Source: Bryobacteraceae bacterium CoA2 C42 (GTDB taxonomy: Bacteria > Acidobacteriota > Terriglobia > Bryobacterales > Bryobacteraceae). From it: a stretch of 64,000 bases of DNA. Positions 36,020-44,966 of the stretch are shown here, in pieces. Position numbers and translations under genes: made by a program. Every line of letters starts with the position of its first letter. Position 1 is the stretch's first letter. The DNA lies in NCBI GenBank assembly GCA_019931245.1, contig JAINDL010000057.1:1-64000 (forward strand), in the 5' to 3' direction. A model generated the notes under the pieces. The model was given only the letters and a program-made list of their open reading frames with translations, made no database searches and was not told the origin of the DNA.

Positions 36020-36748
36020 ATGAAGAAGATAGTGCTGATTGAAGACGATGCCGATTTGTTCGCGCTGCTCAAATATAACCTTGAGAAAGAGGGCTACTTC
36101 TTTGCGGGTTCGCAGACGGGCAAAGGCGCTATCGACCTCTGTCGGCGGGAGCGGCCCGACCTGATCATCCTTGACATCATGCTGCCGGATTCCGACGGTC
36201 TCGAAATCTGCAAGGCCATCCGCAGCCATCCCGAACTGGCCAACATCCCGGTGATTTTTCTCACCGCGCGCGCCACCGAGACCGACCGCATCGTTGGCCT
36301 CGAACTCGGGGCCAACGACTACATCGTCAAGCCTTTCTTTGTCCGTGAACTCATCGCCCGCATCAAGATTCAGTTCCGCAGCCAGGGCCAGCCGGCGCGG
36401 TCGTTGAAGGCCGGTTCGCTCGAACTCGACCGCAACGCCTGCCGGGTCTACCTAGCCGGTGAAGAACTGACCCTGACGGCCACCGAGTTTCGCCTGCTTG
36501 AGTTCCTGATGTCCCGTCCCGGCGTCGTCTTCAGCCGCGAACAGCTTCTGAACGCAGTCTGGGGCCACGATCGCGCCGTGACCGATCGCACGGTCGACGT
36601 CTATGTTCTTCGCCTCCGGCAGAAGGTGGAACGGGACCCGGCGAATCCGCACTCCATCCGCAGTGTGCGGGGCTTCGGATACAGCTTCAACGATGGTGCC
36701 GGCGCTACCGCCGACACCGCCGCCGAAGGCGCCGGTTCGCCCGGCTGA
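36020..36748 (+). CDS. PhoB-like OmpR-family response regulator
   Basis: The receiver (residues ~1-120) has the acidic pair IEDDAD, phosphorylation site LILDIMLPDSDG, Thr/Ser in FLTARA and the lysine in IVKPFF. The winged-helix OmpR/PhoB C-terminal domain (about 130-225) shows TATEFRLLEFLMSRPGVVFSRE and RSVRGFGYSFN. A low-complexity tail ends it. It pairs with the preceding kinase. Confidence 0.93.
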   Translation: MKKIVLIEDDADLFALLKYNLEKEGYFFAGSQTGKGAIDLCRRERPDLIILDIMLPDSDGLEICKAIRSHPELANIPVIFLTARATETDRIVGLELGANDYIVKPFFVRELIARIKIQFRSQGQPARSLKAGSLELDRNACRVYLAGEELTLTATEFRLLEFLMSRPGVVFSREQLLNAVWGHDRAVTDRTVDVYVLRLRQKVERDPANPHSIRSVRGFGYSFNDGAGATADTAAEGAGSPG

Positions 36749-36765
36749 GTTCTTCCACCCCGCCG

Positions 36766-37110
36766 CTACTCAACCAGGATCGCCGAAGCCGGTTGAGCCG
36801 CCTTCACGATCAGAGAGAGCAGATTCCAGGCAATGAGCACTGCAAAGCCGAGGTTAATCTTCGACAACAGTTGAAGTTTCTTCGATTGCCAGCAGTACAA
36901 CCCGAGGCCAAGCGCCGCGAGCTTCACAAGCAGAAGTCCAAGAAAAGGAGAGGGCGCGGCGACGAGCGCCCAGCGGACCAGAGGATTCCCCTCCTGCACG
37001 CCATTCATCAGGAACGCGATGGTTGTCAGAAAGTCCAGCATCTGTAGATAAGAGTATTGAAAAAGAAGGTGGCTCACGTGCTGCGTCCTCAGAACCAAGA
37101 CTATCCCCAT
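36766..37110 (-). CDS. DUF5658-like small membrane protein
   Basis: A hydrophobic protein with the DUF5658-type opening LQMLDFLTTIAFLMNGVQEGNPLVRW followed by two more membrane segments (LGLLLVKLAALGLGLYCW, INLGFAVLIAWNLLSLI). The start is uncertain: ATG at 37110 or GTG at 37077, the latter preceded by GAGG. Function is unknown. It converges with the response-regulator gene. Confidence 0.75.
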   Translation of the reverse strand: MGIVLVLRTQHVSHLLFQYSYLQMLDFLTTIAFLMNGVQEGNPLVRWALVAAPSPFLGLLLVKLAALGLGLYCWQSKKLQLLSKINLGFAVLIAWNLLSLIVKAAQPASAILVE

Positions 37111-37327
37111 GATGCAAGACGGACAAGATTACCCTCCTCCCAGAACCCCTGCAGAAGTACCTGCTCTCGTCTGGTACTAAGGCCTCCGGTACTCTTGCGG
37201 CTAAGGTCCTTCGCCGGGGTGGTAGTATGCTGGTGCCTGGGCTTTTGAATTTATTTTCTAAGCCTTTTCAATAACTTACGTGGAGATGGGCCGGGCATGG
37301 GGCAGGCGTGGACCTTAGGTTGGATGC
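37111..37327. other. Intergenic region with promoter for the next gene likely
   Basis: This 217-base region is locally AT-rich near 37.24-37.27 kb (TTGAATTTATTTTCTAAG). No gene, tRNA or clear hairpin is visible. Confidence 0.4.
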
Positions 37328-37678
37328 ATGAAGAAGAGTTTTCCCTGCCAGATTGCCGTTGCCCAGGCGCGGCTGGAACGAGCACAGCGTTTGGAGTCCA
37401 CCCTGCTGGACCGGTTTGCCGCCAACCCGGAAAACGGGGCGGCTGGCGCCGCCTTTGCCCTCGCCCAAAGCCATGTCGAGTCCGCCGAGCGCTCCTACTA
37501 CCGCGCCCTGCGCGAGACCGGGGCGCCCAAACCGCCCGCGCAGGCTCTATCGCTGCTCGACCCGGGCGCTTACCCGCATCCGCAGACCATGCTTCGGCCG
37601 GAGGGTGAGGAGCCCCAGCGGCTCCACCTGGTTCCCCGGAAGAAGATCCAGACGGAAGCGCTGCGCCAGGTTGGCTAG
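37328..37678 (+). CDS. Small helical protein overlapping the P450 gene in antisense
   Basis: The first ~75 residues are an Ala/Arg/Glu-rich helical hairpin-like body ([41 protein letters not shown]) with realistic composition; a polar tail follows. The last 132 bases are antisense to the C-terminal coding part of the cytochrome P450. I do not know the family. Either the tail is real or the reading frame runs by chance to this stop. Confidence 0.5.
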   Translation: MKKSFPCQIAVAQARLERAQRLESTLLDRFAANPENGAAGAAFALAQSHVESAERSYYRALRETGAPKPPAQALSLLDPGAYPHPQTMLRPEGEEPQRLHLVPRKKIQTEALRQVG

Positions 37679-38854
37679 GCAGAGGACCCCTTCCATCCAG
37701 GCATAGCGCTCCCCGATGCAGAGGCGGGCGCCGCCGCCGAAGGGGAGATAGGCGAACTTTGGCGCGGTCGATTGCAGCCAGCGGTCCGGGAGAAAGTGGT
37801 CCGGTTCGGGGAAGAACTCGGCTCGCCGGTGCAGCACGGCCATCGAGACAAGCAGGACCGAGCCCTTGGTGGCCGTAAAGTCCTGGAAGGTGTACGGGGC
37901 GAGCGCCCGCCGGCCGAGAATCCAGACCGGGGGATAGAGCCGCATCGCCTCCTGAAACACGCGCTGGCAGAACGGTAGTTGCGGGTAGTCCTCCGGGCCG
38001 GGCGGGCGGGCGCCGAGCACCGCGTCGAGTTCAGCCTCGAGCTGCTGCCGCGCTTCCGGGTTCTCCGAGAGCAGGTAGAGCGTCCAGGCCAGCGCGTTGG
38101 CCGCCGTTTCGTGGCCAGCGACGAAGATGGTCATCACCTCGTCGCGGATCTGCAGGCGGTCCATCCGCTCGCCGGTATCGGCATCGCGGACGCTGAGCAG
38201 CATGCCGAGCAGGTCATCGTGCTCGCGGCCGCACGCCAGGCGTTCGTCGATGATGCCGTAGACAATCGCGTCCAACTGGCGGAGGGCGGCCCGGTAGCGC
38301 AGACTCGCCGGCAGTGGCAGGCCGAGCAGCAGCGGCCCCCAGGGCATCACCAGCTGATTCAGCATCTTGAGCACCACCTCGAGTTCGTGGGCGATGGTGG
38401 TCGCCTTGTCGCCGGCTTCGGTGGTGAACAGGCTGCGGGCGACGATTTCGAGCGTGAGTTCGCTCATGGCGGCCGTGGCCTCGATCTCCTGGCCGTCCCG
38501 CCAGTTGGCCATCAGCGCCTGGGTGCAGCGAGTCATCATGCGGCCGTACTCGGCGATGCGCTCGCGCTGGAACGCGGGCTGCATCAGCCGCCGCTGGCGC
38601 AGATGAACCGGGTCTTCGCTTGTCAGCAGCCCTTCGCCGAACAGGCCCTTGGTGCGTTCGATGCGGGGAAATTTCTCAAACAGCGCCCCTTGCGTAATCA
38701 GCAGGTCGCGGATTAGCTCCGGGTCGTTGAGCAGGTAGAAGTGGCGGTCTCCCAACTGCAAATGGGCGCGGGGACCCTGGGTATCGGCAAGATGCGCGAA
38801 GTAGCGCAGGGGGTTGCGGATCATCTCCCACGGAGAGATTTTGACGCGTCTCAA
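37547..38854 (-). CDS. Cytochrome P450
   Basis: A 435-residue heme monooxygenase. I-helix oxygen-binding motif FVAGHETAANAL, the ExxR of the K-helix in EAMRLYPP, PERF-like LPDRWLQ and heme-binding FGGGARLCIGERYA with the cysteine ligand are all clear. The relation to CYP102/bacterial class II-like fatty-acid or terpenoid hydroxylases is likely, but partner ferredoxin genes are not nearby. The TTG at 38854 is a weak start; an ATG eleven codons on (MIRNPL) is the alternative. The gene is divergent to DUF1080. Confidence 0.93.
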   Translation of the reverse strand: MRRVKISPWEMIRNPLRYFAHLADTQGPRAHLQLGDRHFYLLNDPELIRDLLITQGALFEKFPRIERTKGLFGEGLLTSEDPVHLRQRRLMQPAFQRERIAEYGRMMTRCTQALMANWRDGQEIEATAAMSELTLEIVARSLFTTEAGDKATTIAHELEVVLKMLNQLVMPWGPLLLGLPLPASLRYRAALRQLDAIVYGIIDERLACGREHDDLLGMLLSVRDADTGERMDRLQIRDEVMTIFVAGHETAANALAWTLYLLSENPEARQQLEAELDAVLGARPPGPEDYPQLPFCQRVFQEAMRLYPPVWILGRRALAPYTFQDFTATKGSVLLVSMAVLHRRAEFFPEPDHFLPDRWLQSTAPKFAYLPFGGGARLCIGERYAWMEGVLCLANLAQRFRLDLLPGNQVEPLGLLTLRPKHGLRMRVSARVEQR

Positions 38855-38879
38855 TGCTCTTGATGATAGGATTTATGCT

Positions 38880-39500
38880 GTGAAACGCGCAACTCTACTC
38901 CTGCTCACTTGCACGGCCCTATTCGCCCAGCTCGACAAGGCGGAAAAGAAAGAGGGCTTCAAGCCCCTGCTCAATAAGTCGCTCAAAGGATGGAAGGGCG
39001 ACTCCCGTCTCTGGAAGGTCGAAGGCGGGGTGCTGACCGGCTCGACTGACGGGGTGAAGATCAACAGCAACACCTTTCTGATCTCCGAGCGCGAGTATAG
39101 CGACTTCGTCCTGCGCGCCGAATTCAAACTGCGCAACCACAACTCGGGGATTCAGTTCCGCAGCGCCGAACTGCCTGACTACGTCGTGCAGGGTTTGCAG
39201 GCCGACATCGCCTACGACAACTGGACCGGTTCCATCTACGATGAGAAGGGCAAGCGCGGCGTGATCGTCAACGGCTGGAAGGGCAAGGGCGAGAAGTTCT
39301 ACAAAAAGGACGAGTGGAACCAGATTGAGCTGTCCGCGATTGGCGAAAACATCGTCATCAAGATCAACGGGCAGGTGACGAGTGAGTTGAAGGACACCTC
39401 CAAGCCGTCCGGCATCCTGGCCATTCAGCTGCACCGCGGCCCGGACATGAAGGTTGAGTTCCGGAATATCCGGCTGAAGGAAGGGAAAGCTACCAGGTAG
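38880..39500 (+). CDS. Secreted DUF1080 (3-keto-disaccharide-hydrolase-like) protein
   Basis: Start is GTG at 38880 with AGGA upstream, giving MKRATLLLLTCTALFAQ. The LamG-like DUF1080 domain spans the rest: FKPLLNKSLKGWKGDS, FVLRAEFKLRNHNSGIQFRS, GLQADIAYDNWTGSIYDEKG, GPDMKVEFRNIRLKE. The family binds or hydrolyses sugars in extracellular space. The 3' end (last ~100 bases) takes part in the tandem duplication described separately. Confidence 0.9.
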   Translation: MKRATLLLLTCTALFAQLDKAEKKEGFKPLLNKSLKGWKGDSRLWKVEGGVLTGSTDGVKINSNTFLISEREYSDFVLRAEFKLRNHNSGIQFRSAELPDYVVQGLQADIAYDNWTGSIYDEKGKRGVIVNGWKGKGEKFYKKDEWNQIELSAIGENIVIKINGQVTSELKDTSKPSGILAIQLHRGPDMKVEFRNIRLKEGKATR

Positions 39501-39850
39501 CCGGCAGGCCTTAGGGTGAGCCGCCAAGCCGGGACCGTGGGTCTCGCGGGCGTGCCGTTGAGGGCCGGGAGGGTGCTGCCGCGCGCCGGAATAATGATCC
39601 CGGGCTGCCGCGATGGGCTGCGTCCTCCAGCCGTCCGGCCTCCAGGCGATGCCGCTGCACCGGGGCCCGGACATGAAGGTTGAGTTCCGGAATATCCGGC
39701 TGAAGGAAGGGGAGGCTACCAGGTGACCGGCAGGCCCGGGGTGAGCCGCCAGACCGGGACGTCCACGAGGGCCTGCAACTCCGCTGGCGTGCCGGTGAGA
39801 GGCGGGAAGGTGCCGTAGTGCGCCGGAATGATGATCTTGGGCTGCAGCAG
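39397..39850. repeat. Diverged tandem duplication across the 3' ends of two convergent genes
   Basis: Copy A (about 39397-39622) and copy B (about 39624-39850) repeat each other in the same order: the end of the DUF1080 gene, then the end of the UPF0173 gene. The segment CCGGACATGAAGGTTGAGTT is identical in both at 226-bp spacing and continues for ~20 more bases. The stretch 39501-39622 is therefore a decayed UPF0173 end and 39624-39715 a decayed DUF1080 end. Confidence 0.85.
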
Positions 39851-40408
39851 ACGGGCCGCCACGGCGGCCCCGCGCGGACTCATCGTGTACACGTCGCCGA
39901 TGGGCAGCACGACTAGCTCCGGCGCGTGCAGTTCGCGGATCAAGGCCATATCGCCGAACACGTCGGTATCGCCCGCGAAGTAGACGGCGCGGCCGTCCTC
40001 GAGGCGCACGATGTAGCCGCCGGGATTCCCGCCGTAGATGTTGCGGCCGTCGGGCTGCTCGATGGCGCTCGAGTGCAGCGCCGGGGTCATGGTCACCGCG
40101 ACGCCGCCGACGGCCATCGTGCCGCCGAAGTTCATCGGAACCGTGTTTTTGACCCCCTGGGCGTCCAGCCAGTTGCAGATCTCGTAGTTGGCCACCACCC
40201 GCGGCGCAAACTGCCCGGCCAGGCCCTGCACGCCGCTCAGATGGTCGCCGTGGCCGTGCGTGACGAGAATGGTATCGACGCGGGGGAACTCGTAGCCGGA
40301 GGGGAAACTGGGGTTTCCGGCGATAAAGGGATCGACGACGATCACCTCGCCCGAGGCGAGGGTCAGCGAGAAGGTGGAGTGGCCTAACCAGGTAATTTGC
40401 GGCATCAC
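39716..40408 (-). CDS. UPF0173 metallo-beta-lactamase-fold hydrolase
   Basis: A 230-residue metal-dependent hydrolase: TWLGHSTFSLTL opening, the zinc motif VTHGHGDHLSG, YFAGDTDVFGDM and IIPAHYGTFPPL are the UPF0173 pattern. Its start overlaps the GH3 stop (ATGA), so it is coupled. The substrate is unknown. Its 3' end is part of the tandem duplication. Confidence 0.92.
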   Translation of the reverse strand: MMPQITWLGHSTFSLTLASGEVIVVDPFIAGNPSFPSGYEFPRVDTILVTHGHGDHLSGVQGLAGQFAPRVVANYEICNWLDAQGVKNTVPMNFGGTMAVGGVAVTMTPALHSSAIEQPDGRNIYGGNPGGYIVRLEDGRAVYFAGDTDVFGDMALIRELHAPELVVLPIGDVYTMSPRGAAVAARLLQPKIIIPAHYGTFPPLTGTPAELQALVDVPVWRLTPGLPVTW

Positions 40409-42105
40409 TCCACTGTTACCACTTTTTTGCCCGTCATCGGCGAATCGCCGAACAGGGCCCGAACGGCGGCGGTTTCGCTGGTGGCCGCCGGGCTGTAGGT
40501 GGTGAAGTAGGTGGAGATGTCGGGAAACGCGCGGATCAGGTAGGGATTGCCGAGGCCGATCAGAATGATGGGTTTGCCGGAGCGGGCGAGTTCGCTAACG
40601 AGCTCCGGATGGTTGCCCGGCAGCGGCGCGTTCCGCTCGCCGTAGCCGCCCGACTGGGCGTAGGCGCCGAGCACGATGGTACCGCATTCGGCTGGCGGCG
40701 TGACCGTGGGGGTCTGCGGGTCCAGCAACCGGACCGGGATCCGCGGGGCGCGGAGGGCCATTTCGTCCAGAAAGGCCTGACCGTGCGTGTTGCCCTGTCG
40801 TTCGACGAGCAGCAGGACGCAGGCGTTGGCGTTCTTGGCGAGCGGCAGCAGTCCGGCCTTGTCGCGGATGAGGGTGACGGCGCGGCTGGCGATCTGCTGC
40901 GCCTTTTCGGCCGCGCCCTGCGCGTCAAGAGCGTCCGGGAGTGTCTCGGGCGCCACGTAGCGGTTCTTGTCGAGGCCCAGGCGAAGCTTGGCGGCGAGAA
41001 TCTTGCGGACACTGGCGTCGATGCGGGATTGTTTGAGGCGCCCGCTACGGACGGCGGCGAGAATGCCTTGGATGGCCGCTTCCGGATCGGAAGGGATGAG
41101 CAGGACATCGACACCGGCTTCGAGCGCCCGCACGGCGGCCTCGCCCGGTTGATAGCGGGCGGTGAGGCCGGCCATGTCCATGGCGTCGGTGGAGACAATA
41201 CCGTCGAAGCCGAGTTCGCCGCGCAGCAGGCCCGTGATGACGGGCTTTGAGACCGTGGCGGGTTCGCCCGAAGGATCGACGGCGGGCAGGGCGATGTGGG
41301 CCGTCATGACGCTGTCGACGCCGGCGGCGATGCCAGCCCGGAACGGCACCAGTTCAACGCGGTTGAGCCGCGGGCGGTCCGCGTCGAGCCGGGGCATGCC
41401 GGCGTGTGAGTCCACAGCGGTGTCGCCGTGGCCGGGAAAGTGTTTGAGGGTGACGAGGACGGGGTGGGCGGGGTCGCTTCTGGCGCCTTCGACGTAGGCC
41501 TGGACATGCTGGGCTACAAGCTGGGGGTCCTCGCCGTAGGAGCGGATGTTGATGACGGGATTCTGCGGATTGTTGTTGACATCGGCATCGGGGGCGTAGA
41601 TCCAGTGGACGCCGAGCGCCCGTGCTTCGCGGGCGGTGGCTCGTCCGAGTTCGCGGGAGAACTCCGGGCTGCCGGTGGCGGCGAAGGCCATCGCGTGGGG
41701 GTACTTGATGGTCCCGGCGACCCGCATGGAGGCGCCGCGCTCAAAGTCGCCGCCGATCAGCAACGGGACGCGGGCGAGCTTCTGCATCCGGTTGACAAAC
41801 GAGACGATCTCGAAGGGCTCGGCGTTGACGGCGCCGGTGCGGGTCACCCGGTTGTTGATGATGATGCCGCCGACGCCATCGGTTTGCACGGACTTGAGGA
41901 AGGCGCGGTAGGAACGGGAGCGGGTGGGTGGCAGCACGCCGGTGCTCTTGATGATTACCAACTGGGCGGCCCGCTGGCGGGGCGTGAGGGCGGTCAGCCA
42001 GCGCTGCGCGGGGCTGGCTGACGCAGCACTCTTCCGGGGAGGAGCCCCCGACAGGACGGACGCACAAAGCAGGAGAGCAGGAAGCCAACGGGACATCCTG
42101 CCCAT
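40405..42105 (-). CDS. GH3 family glycosidase (beta-N-acetylhexosaminidase/beta-glucosidase-like), secreted
   Basis: A 566-residue protein with a signal peptide (WLPALLLCASVLSGA). The GH3 (alpha/beta)8 domain shows GGIIINN, LIGGDFERG, YAPDADVNNNP, LKHFPGHGDT and the nucleophile region FDGIVSTDAMDM. KHFPGHGDT with a loop His fits the NagZ-like group that releases N-acetylglucosamine from cell-wall or chitin fragments. A smaller second alpha/beta sandwich (about 385-560) follows. Start ATG at 42105 or 42096. Confidence 0.92.
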   Translation of the reverse strand: MGRMSRWLPALLLCASVLSGAPPRKSAASASPAQRWLTALTPRQRAAQLVIIKSTGVLPPTRSRSYRAFLKSVQTDGVGGIIINNRVTRTGAVNAEPFEIVSFVNRMQKLARVPLLIGGDFERGASMRVAGTIKYPHAMAFAATGSPEFSRELGRATAREARALGVHWIYAPDADVNNNPQNPVINIRSYGEDPQLVAQHVQAYVEGARSDPAHPVLVTLKHFPGHGDTAVDSHAGMPRLDADRPRLNRVELVPFRAGIAAGVDSVMTAHIALPAVDPSGEPATVSKPVITGLLRGELGFDGIVSTDAMDMAGLTARYQPGEAAVRALEAGVDVLLIPSDPEAAIQGILAAVRSGRLKQSRIDASVRKILAAKLRLGLDKNRYVAPETLPDALDAQGAAEKAQQIASRAVTLIRDKAGLLPLAKNANACVLLLVERQGNTHGQAFLDEMALRAPRIPVRLLDPQTPTVTPPAECGTIVLGAYAQSGGYGERNAPLPGNHPELVSELARSGKPIILIGLGNPYLIRAFPDISTYFTTYSPAATSETAAVRALFGDSPMTGKKVVTVE

Positions 42106-42109
42106 GCTA

Positions 42110-42565
42110 TCAGGACCCGGAGGATTTCTTCAGCTTGAGAGAGCTTTTCGCCCGGGCGGGCTGCTTGGCCGCCGAGCGCTTGCTGAGCCGGTTCACGGCG
42201 CGGACCAGTTGCAGAACCTCGTTCGCACTTTTCATGATCACCACATCCGCGCCGCTGCTCTCCTCCGTCATGCCCATGGCGTCCACGAAGCCGGAGATGA
42301 GAACAACCCTCGTAGCGGGTGCGATTTCCCTGATCGCTTGAATCAATTCGACGCCGTTTTTGCCGGGCATCTTGTAGTCCGTGACCATCAACGGGAACGG
42401 ACTCTGACGGAACAACTCTATGGCGCTTTCAGCATCAGGTGCGGTTGTGATCTCATAACCCAGTTCGGCCAGAACCATCTTCCGTGCCGCCAAACCGGAG
42501 GGATTATCGTCGACCAGCAGCAGAGAGGTGCCTGCCGGAGGAGTTCTTTCAGGTTTAGACTTCAT
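42110..42565 (-). CDS. Single-domain response regulator with basic tail
   Basis: A 151-residue receiver: LLVDDNPSGL acidic pair, phospho-Asp in LMVTDYKMPGKNG, LISGF and the lysine in VIMKSAN. No output domain is attached; the tail is basic (SKRSAAKQPARAKSSLKLKK), so it may bind DNA, RNA or a partner. No kinase gene is adjacent. It ends five bases before the GH3 start. Confidence 0.88.
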   Translation of the reverse strand: MKSKPERTPPAGTSLLLVDDNPSGLAARKMVLAELGYEITTAPDAESAIELFRQSPFPLMVTDYKMPGKNGVELIQAIREIAPATRVVLISGFVDAMGMTEESSGADVVIMKSANEVLQLVRAVNRLSKRSAAKQPARAKSSLKLKKSSGS

Positions 42566-42660
42566 TGAGGGAGCTAAGAACCCTGCGACAGTAACAGAGG
42601 TGTAAACGGAGTGTCAACAGACGTGTATCGGACTCAAAACGTGCCAGATGTTTCGCTTGA

Positions 42661-43806
42661 CTATTCGACTTCTTTGGGGGCGTTGTAGCCGGCCTTGGCG
42701 ATGATGGTGTACTTCATCGGCTTGCCCTTTTCGTCAACGATGCGCAAGGGCTCGTTGGTGGCCGGGTTGACGAGTTGGACGCGGATCTTGCGGAACTTGC
42801 CGTCCTTGGTCTGGTTGGTCGGGGTATAGGTGATGGCGTACTGGTTGCGCAGGGCCTGATGAATCTGCTGGTAAATATTCGGAAATTCGCCGAAAAAGCG
42901 AGGGAAATAAGATTGACCGCCGGTTTCGCGGGCGAAGGTGCGCATCTGGTTATCGGCCTGCAGGAAGTCGAGCCGCTCAATGGCGCCCATGAAGCCCCGG
43001 GCGTCCATCCACTCGCGGAGTGCCTGCATGATGCCGATGGCATAGATGGGCACGCCGCTCTGCTGGAGCGATTTGCGGGTCTTGTCAAAGGTGAGCTTTG
43101 AGAAGGTATCGACGCCGCTGGCGATGACGACGATGGCCTTGCGGCCTTCGATGGTTGACATCCGGTCGGCGGTGTCGGTCAGGGCGTCGTAGAGATTGCT
43201 TTCGCTGTAGGCGGCAATGCGGAGCCGCTGCATGGCTTCGTAGGCCTTACGCTTGTCGGTGGAGAAGTCGCTGAGGATTTCGCTGCGCAGGTCGTAGGCG
43301 ACTACGGCCACGTAGTCTTCGGGCTTGAGCGTTTCAAGGAAGCCATAAGAAGCCTGCAGGGTTTCATACCAGCCGGAACTCCAGTATTGCTGGTAGAGGT
43401 TTGAAAATTCGATGACAAGGCAGACCGTCATTGGGGCCTCTCCCATCGTGAAGCCCCCAATGTTCTGCGGCACTTCGTCCTCGAGGACGCGGAAGTTGCC
43501 GCGGGGAATATTGGGAATGAAACGGCCGTTCTTGTCGAGTACCGCCACGTCGACGCTGACCGTCGCGACATCGCTCTTGAAGGTGGGCAGACCCTCAGGC
43601 AGCTGTTCGCCTTCCTTCTTTTTGAACTTCGATTCCACCTTCTGCTGTTCCGGCTCCGAGGGGGGCGCCCCATCAGCGGTTTTCTTGCGGGACTTGGCTT
43701 TGGTCTCCGAGCCGATGGGTCCAGGACCTTGTTGGCTCCAGACCACCGAGAAGGAGGCCACGAAGACGAAGGCGAGCAGGAAAAGGCGATTGCGCATGAT
43801 GGTCAC
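42661..43806 (-). CDS. Secreted VWFA-related protein (acidobacterial TIGR03436 type)
   Basis: A 381-residue protein with signal peptide (LFLLAFVFVASFSVVWSQ), a charged linker and the VWFA core: FKSDVATVSVDVAVLDKNGRFI, FRVLEDEVPQNI, VCLVIEFSNLY, VVAYDLRSEIL, IVVIASGVDTF, YAITYTPTNQTKDGKFRKI. The MIDAS is imperfect (IEFSN in place of DxSxS). The start is GTG at 43806 or ATG at 43797. Third protein of this type in the window. Confidence 0.88.
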   Translation of the reverse strand: MTIMRNRLFLLAFVFVASFSVVWSQQGPGPIGSETKAKSRKKTADGAPPSEPEQQKVESKFKKKEGEQLPEGLPTFKSDVATVSVDVAVLDKNGRFIPNIPRGNFRVLEDEVPQNIGGFTMGEAPMTVCLVIEFSNLYQQYWSSGWYETLQASYGFLETLKPEDYVAVVAYDLRSEILSDFSTDKRKAYEAMQRLRIAAYSESNLYDALTDTADRMSTIEGRKAIVVIASGVDTFSKLTFDKTRKSLQQSGVPIYAIGIMQALREWMDARGFMGAIERLDFLQADNQMRTFARETGGQSYFPRFFGEFPNIYQQIHQALRNQYAITYTPTNQTKDGKFRKIRVQLVNPATNEPLRIVDEKGKPMKYTIIAKAGYNAPKEVE

Positions 43807-43813
43807 TTTACTC

Positions 43814-44584
43814 CTATTGGACGTCGAATGGGTCGCGGCCGCTTTTCCGCTTCATGTAGACCTGAAACTTCTTGCGGGCCCGCCGCAGCTTCCACTCCTT
43901 CCACTGTTTGCGAAACGAAGCCACCGGGTCCCAGCCGGGCCCAGGTTTGCCGCCGAGGCGCTGCAGCAGGCCGGTGCGGATGAGAAGCCACCCGGTCAAT
44001 AAACCGCCGAGATGGGCGACATAGCTGACGCGGGAGCCGTCGAGGGCGATCGCCCCCAGCAGACTGATGGCGCCGAAAATCATCACAAAGTACCGGGCGG
44101 GAATGGCGCCGAAAAACAGCAGGTTCGGAAAGAGCACGCCGTAGGCGATCATCAGGCCGAAAATGGAGCCGCTGCAGCCGATGGTGGCCTGTTGCTGCGC
44201 ACCCAGCGGGACGCTGGCCAGACAAACGAGCAGCGCGGCGCCGATGCCGGACAGAAGATAGTAGCGGAGGAAGCGGGGCGTGCCCCAGGCGCTTTCGAGC
44301 ATCGGGCCGATGAAAAACAGCGACGCCATGTTGAAAAGAATGTGCTGGAAGCCGTTCACATCGTGAAGAAACTGATAGGTCACCAACTGCCAGAGGCTAC
44401 CCGTGAAGACGTCCTCCGGGGTGAGTTTGAGAGCGGCGAACTGCCAGCCGAGGAAGGCTTTCGTCAGCAGGGCGAAGACAAATATCGAAGTGTTGCTGAT
44501 CAGCAACACCTTCACGCCCGGGGTAACCAACCCCGAAGATGACGAACCCGACGAGAAGGAGCGAAACGGGGAGCCCATGGACAT
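43814..44584 (-). CDS. Rhomboid-family intramembrane serine protease
   Basis: A 256-residue polytopic protease with about six membrane helices. Catalytic Ser138 in GCSGSIFG and His191 in YVAHLGG are present, as is the WQLVTYQFLHDVNGFQHILFNM oxyanion region. The C-terminal 50 residues are basic and cytosolic. It would cleave membrane proteins within the bilayer. It lies eight bases upstream of the VWFA gene and may be co-transcribed. Confidence 0.92.
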   Translation of the reverse strand: MSMGSPFRSFSSGSSSSGLVTPGVKVLLISNTSIFVFALLTKAFLGWQFAALKLTPEDVFTGSLWQLVTYQFLHDVNGFQHILFNMASLFFIGPMLESAWGTPRFLRYYLLSGIGAALLVCLASVPLGAQQQATIGCSGSIFGLMIAYGVLFPNLLFFGAIPARYFVMIFGAISLLGAIALDGSRVSYVAHLGGLLTGWLLIRTGLLQRLGGKPGPGWDPVASFRKQWKEWKLRRARKKFQVYMKRKSGRDPFDVQ

Positions 44585-44642
44585 TTTCAGAATAGCAGCA
44601 CTCGCTTACTGGCAGAGATGCATGCCGGGGCCGGCCGGTTCC

Positions 44643-44921
44643 CTATTCCGGTGATGGCGTGCCGTAGCGGTTGAGCAGCGCCGCGCCCGCCTGCAGAAAC
44701 AGTCCGACGCCGATCCAGATCTGCCAGTGCGACAGCGGTCCATCGACGAACACAAACTCCTGCGCCCATTGCATGTCGGCCGCCAGACGCCAGAAGCCGA
44801 GCGCGAATGCCATGAGGGAAAAGGGGATCAGCAGGGCGGCGGCCGCCAGCGCGAGCCGCTGGTTCCGGGTACCTCTCCGCTTGACGCGCGGCCCGGAGCC
44901 CAAGCGAATTGTCAACTTCAT
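44643..44921 (-). CDS. Small two-helix membrane protein
   Basis: A 92-residue protein with a basic N-terminus (RLGSGPRVKRRGTRNQR), one helix (LALAAAALLIPFSLMAFALGFW) and a second (WQIWIGVGLFLQAGAAL). Natural composition, no family recognised. It ends 58 bases before the rhomboid start. Confidence 0.65.
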   Translation of the reverse strand: MKLTIRLGSGPRVKRRGTRNQRLALAAAALLIPFSLMAFALGFWRLAADMQWAQEFVFVDGPLSHWQIWIGVGLFLQAGAALLNRYGTPSPE

Positions 44922-44966
44922 CGGTAACTGTTAACAGCATAGCCTACTGTAAGATACAGTGAGGAT

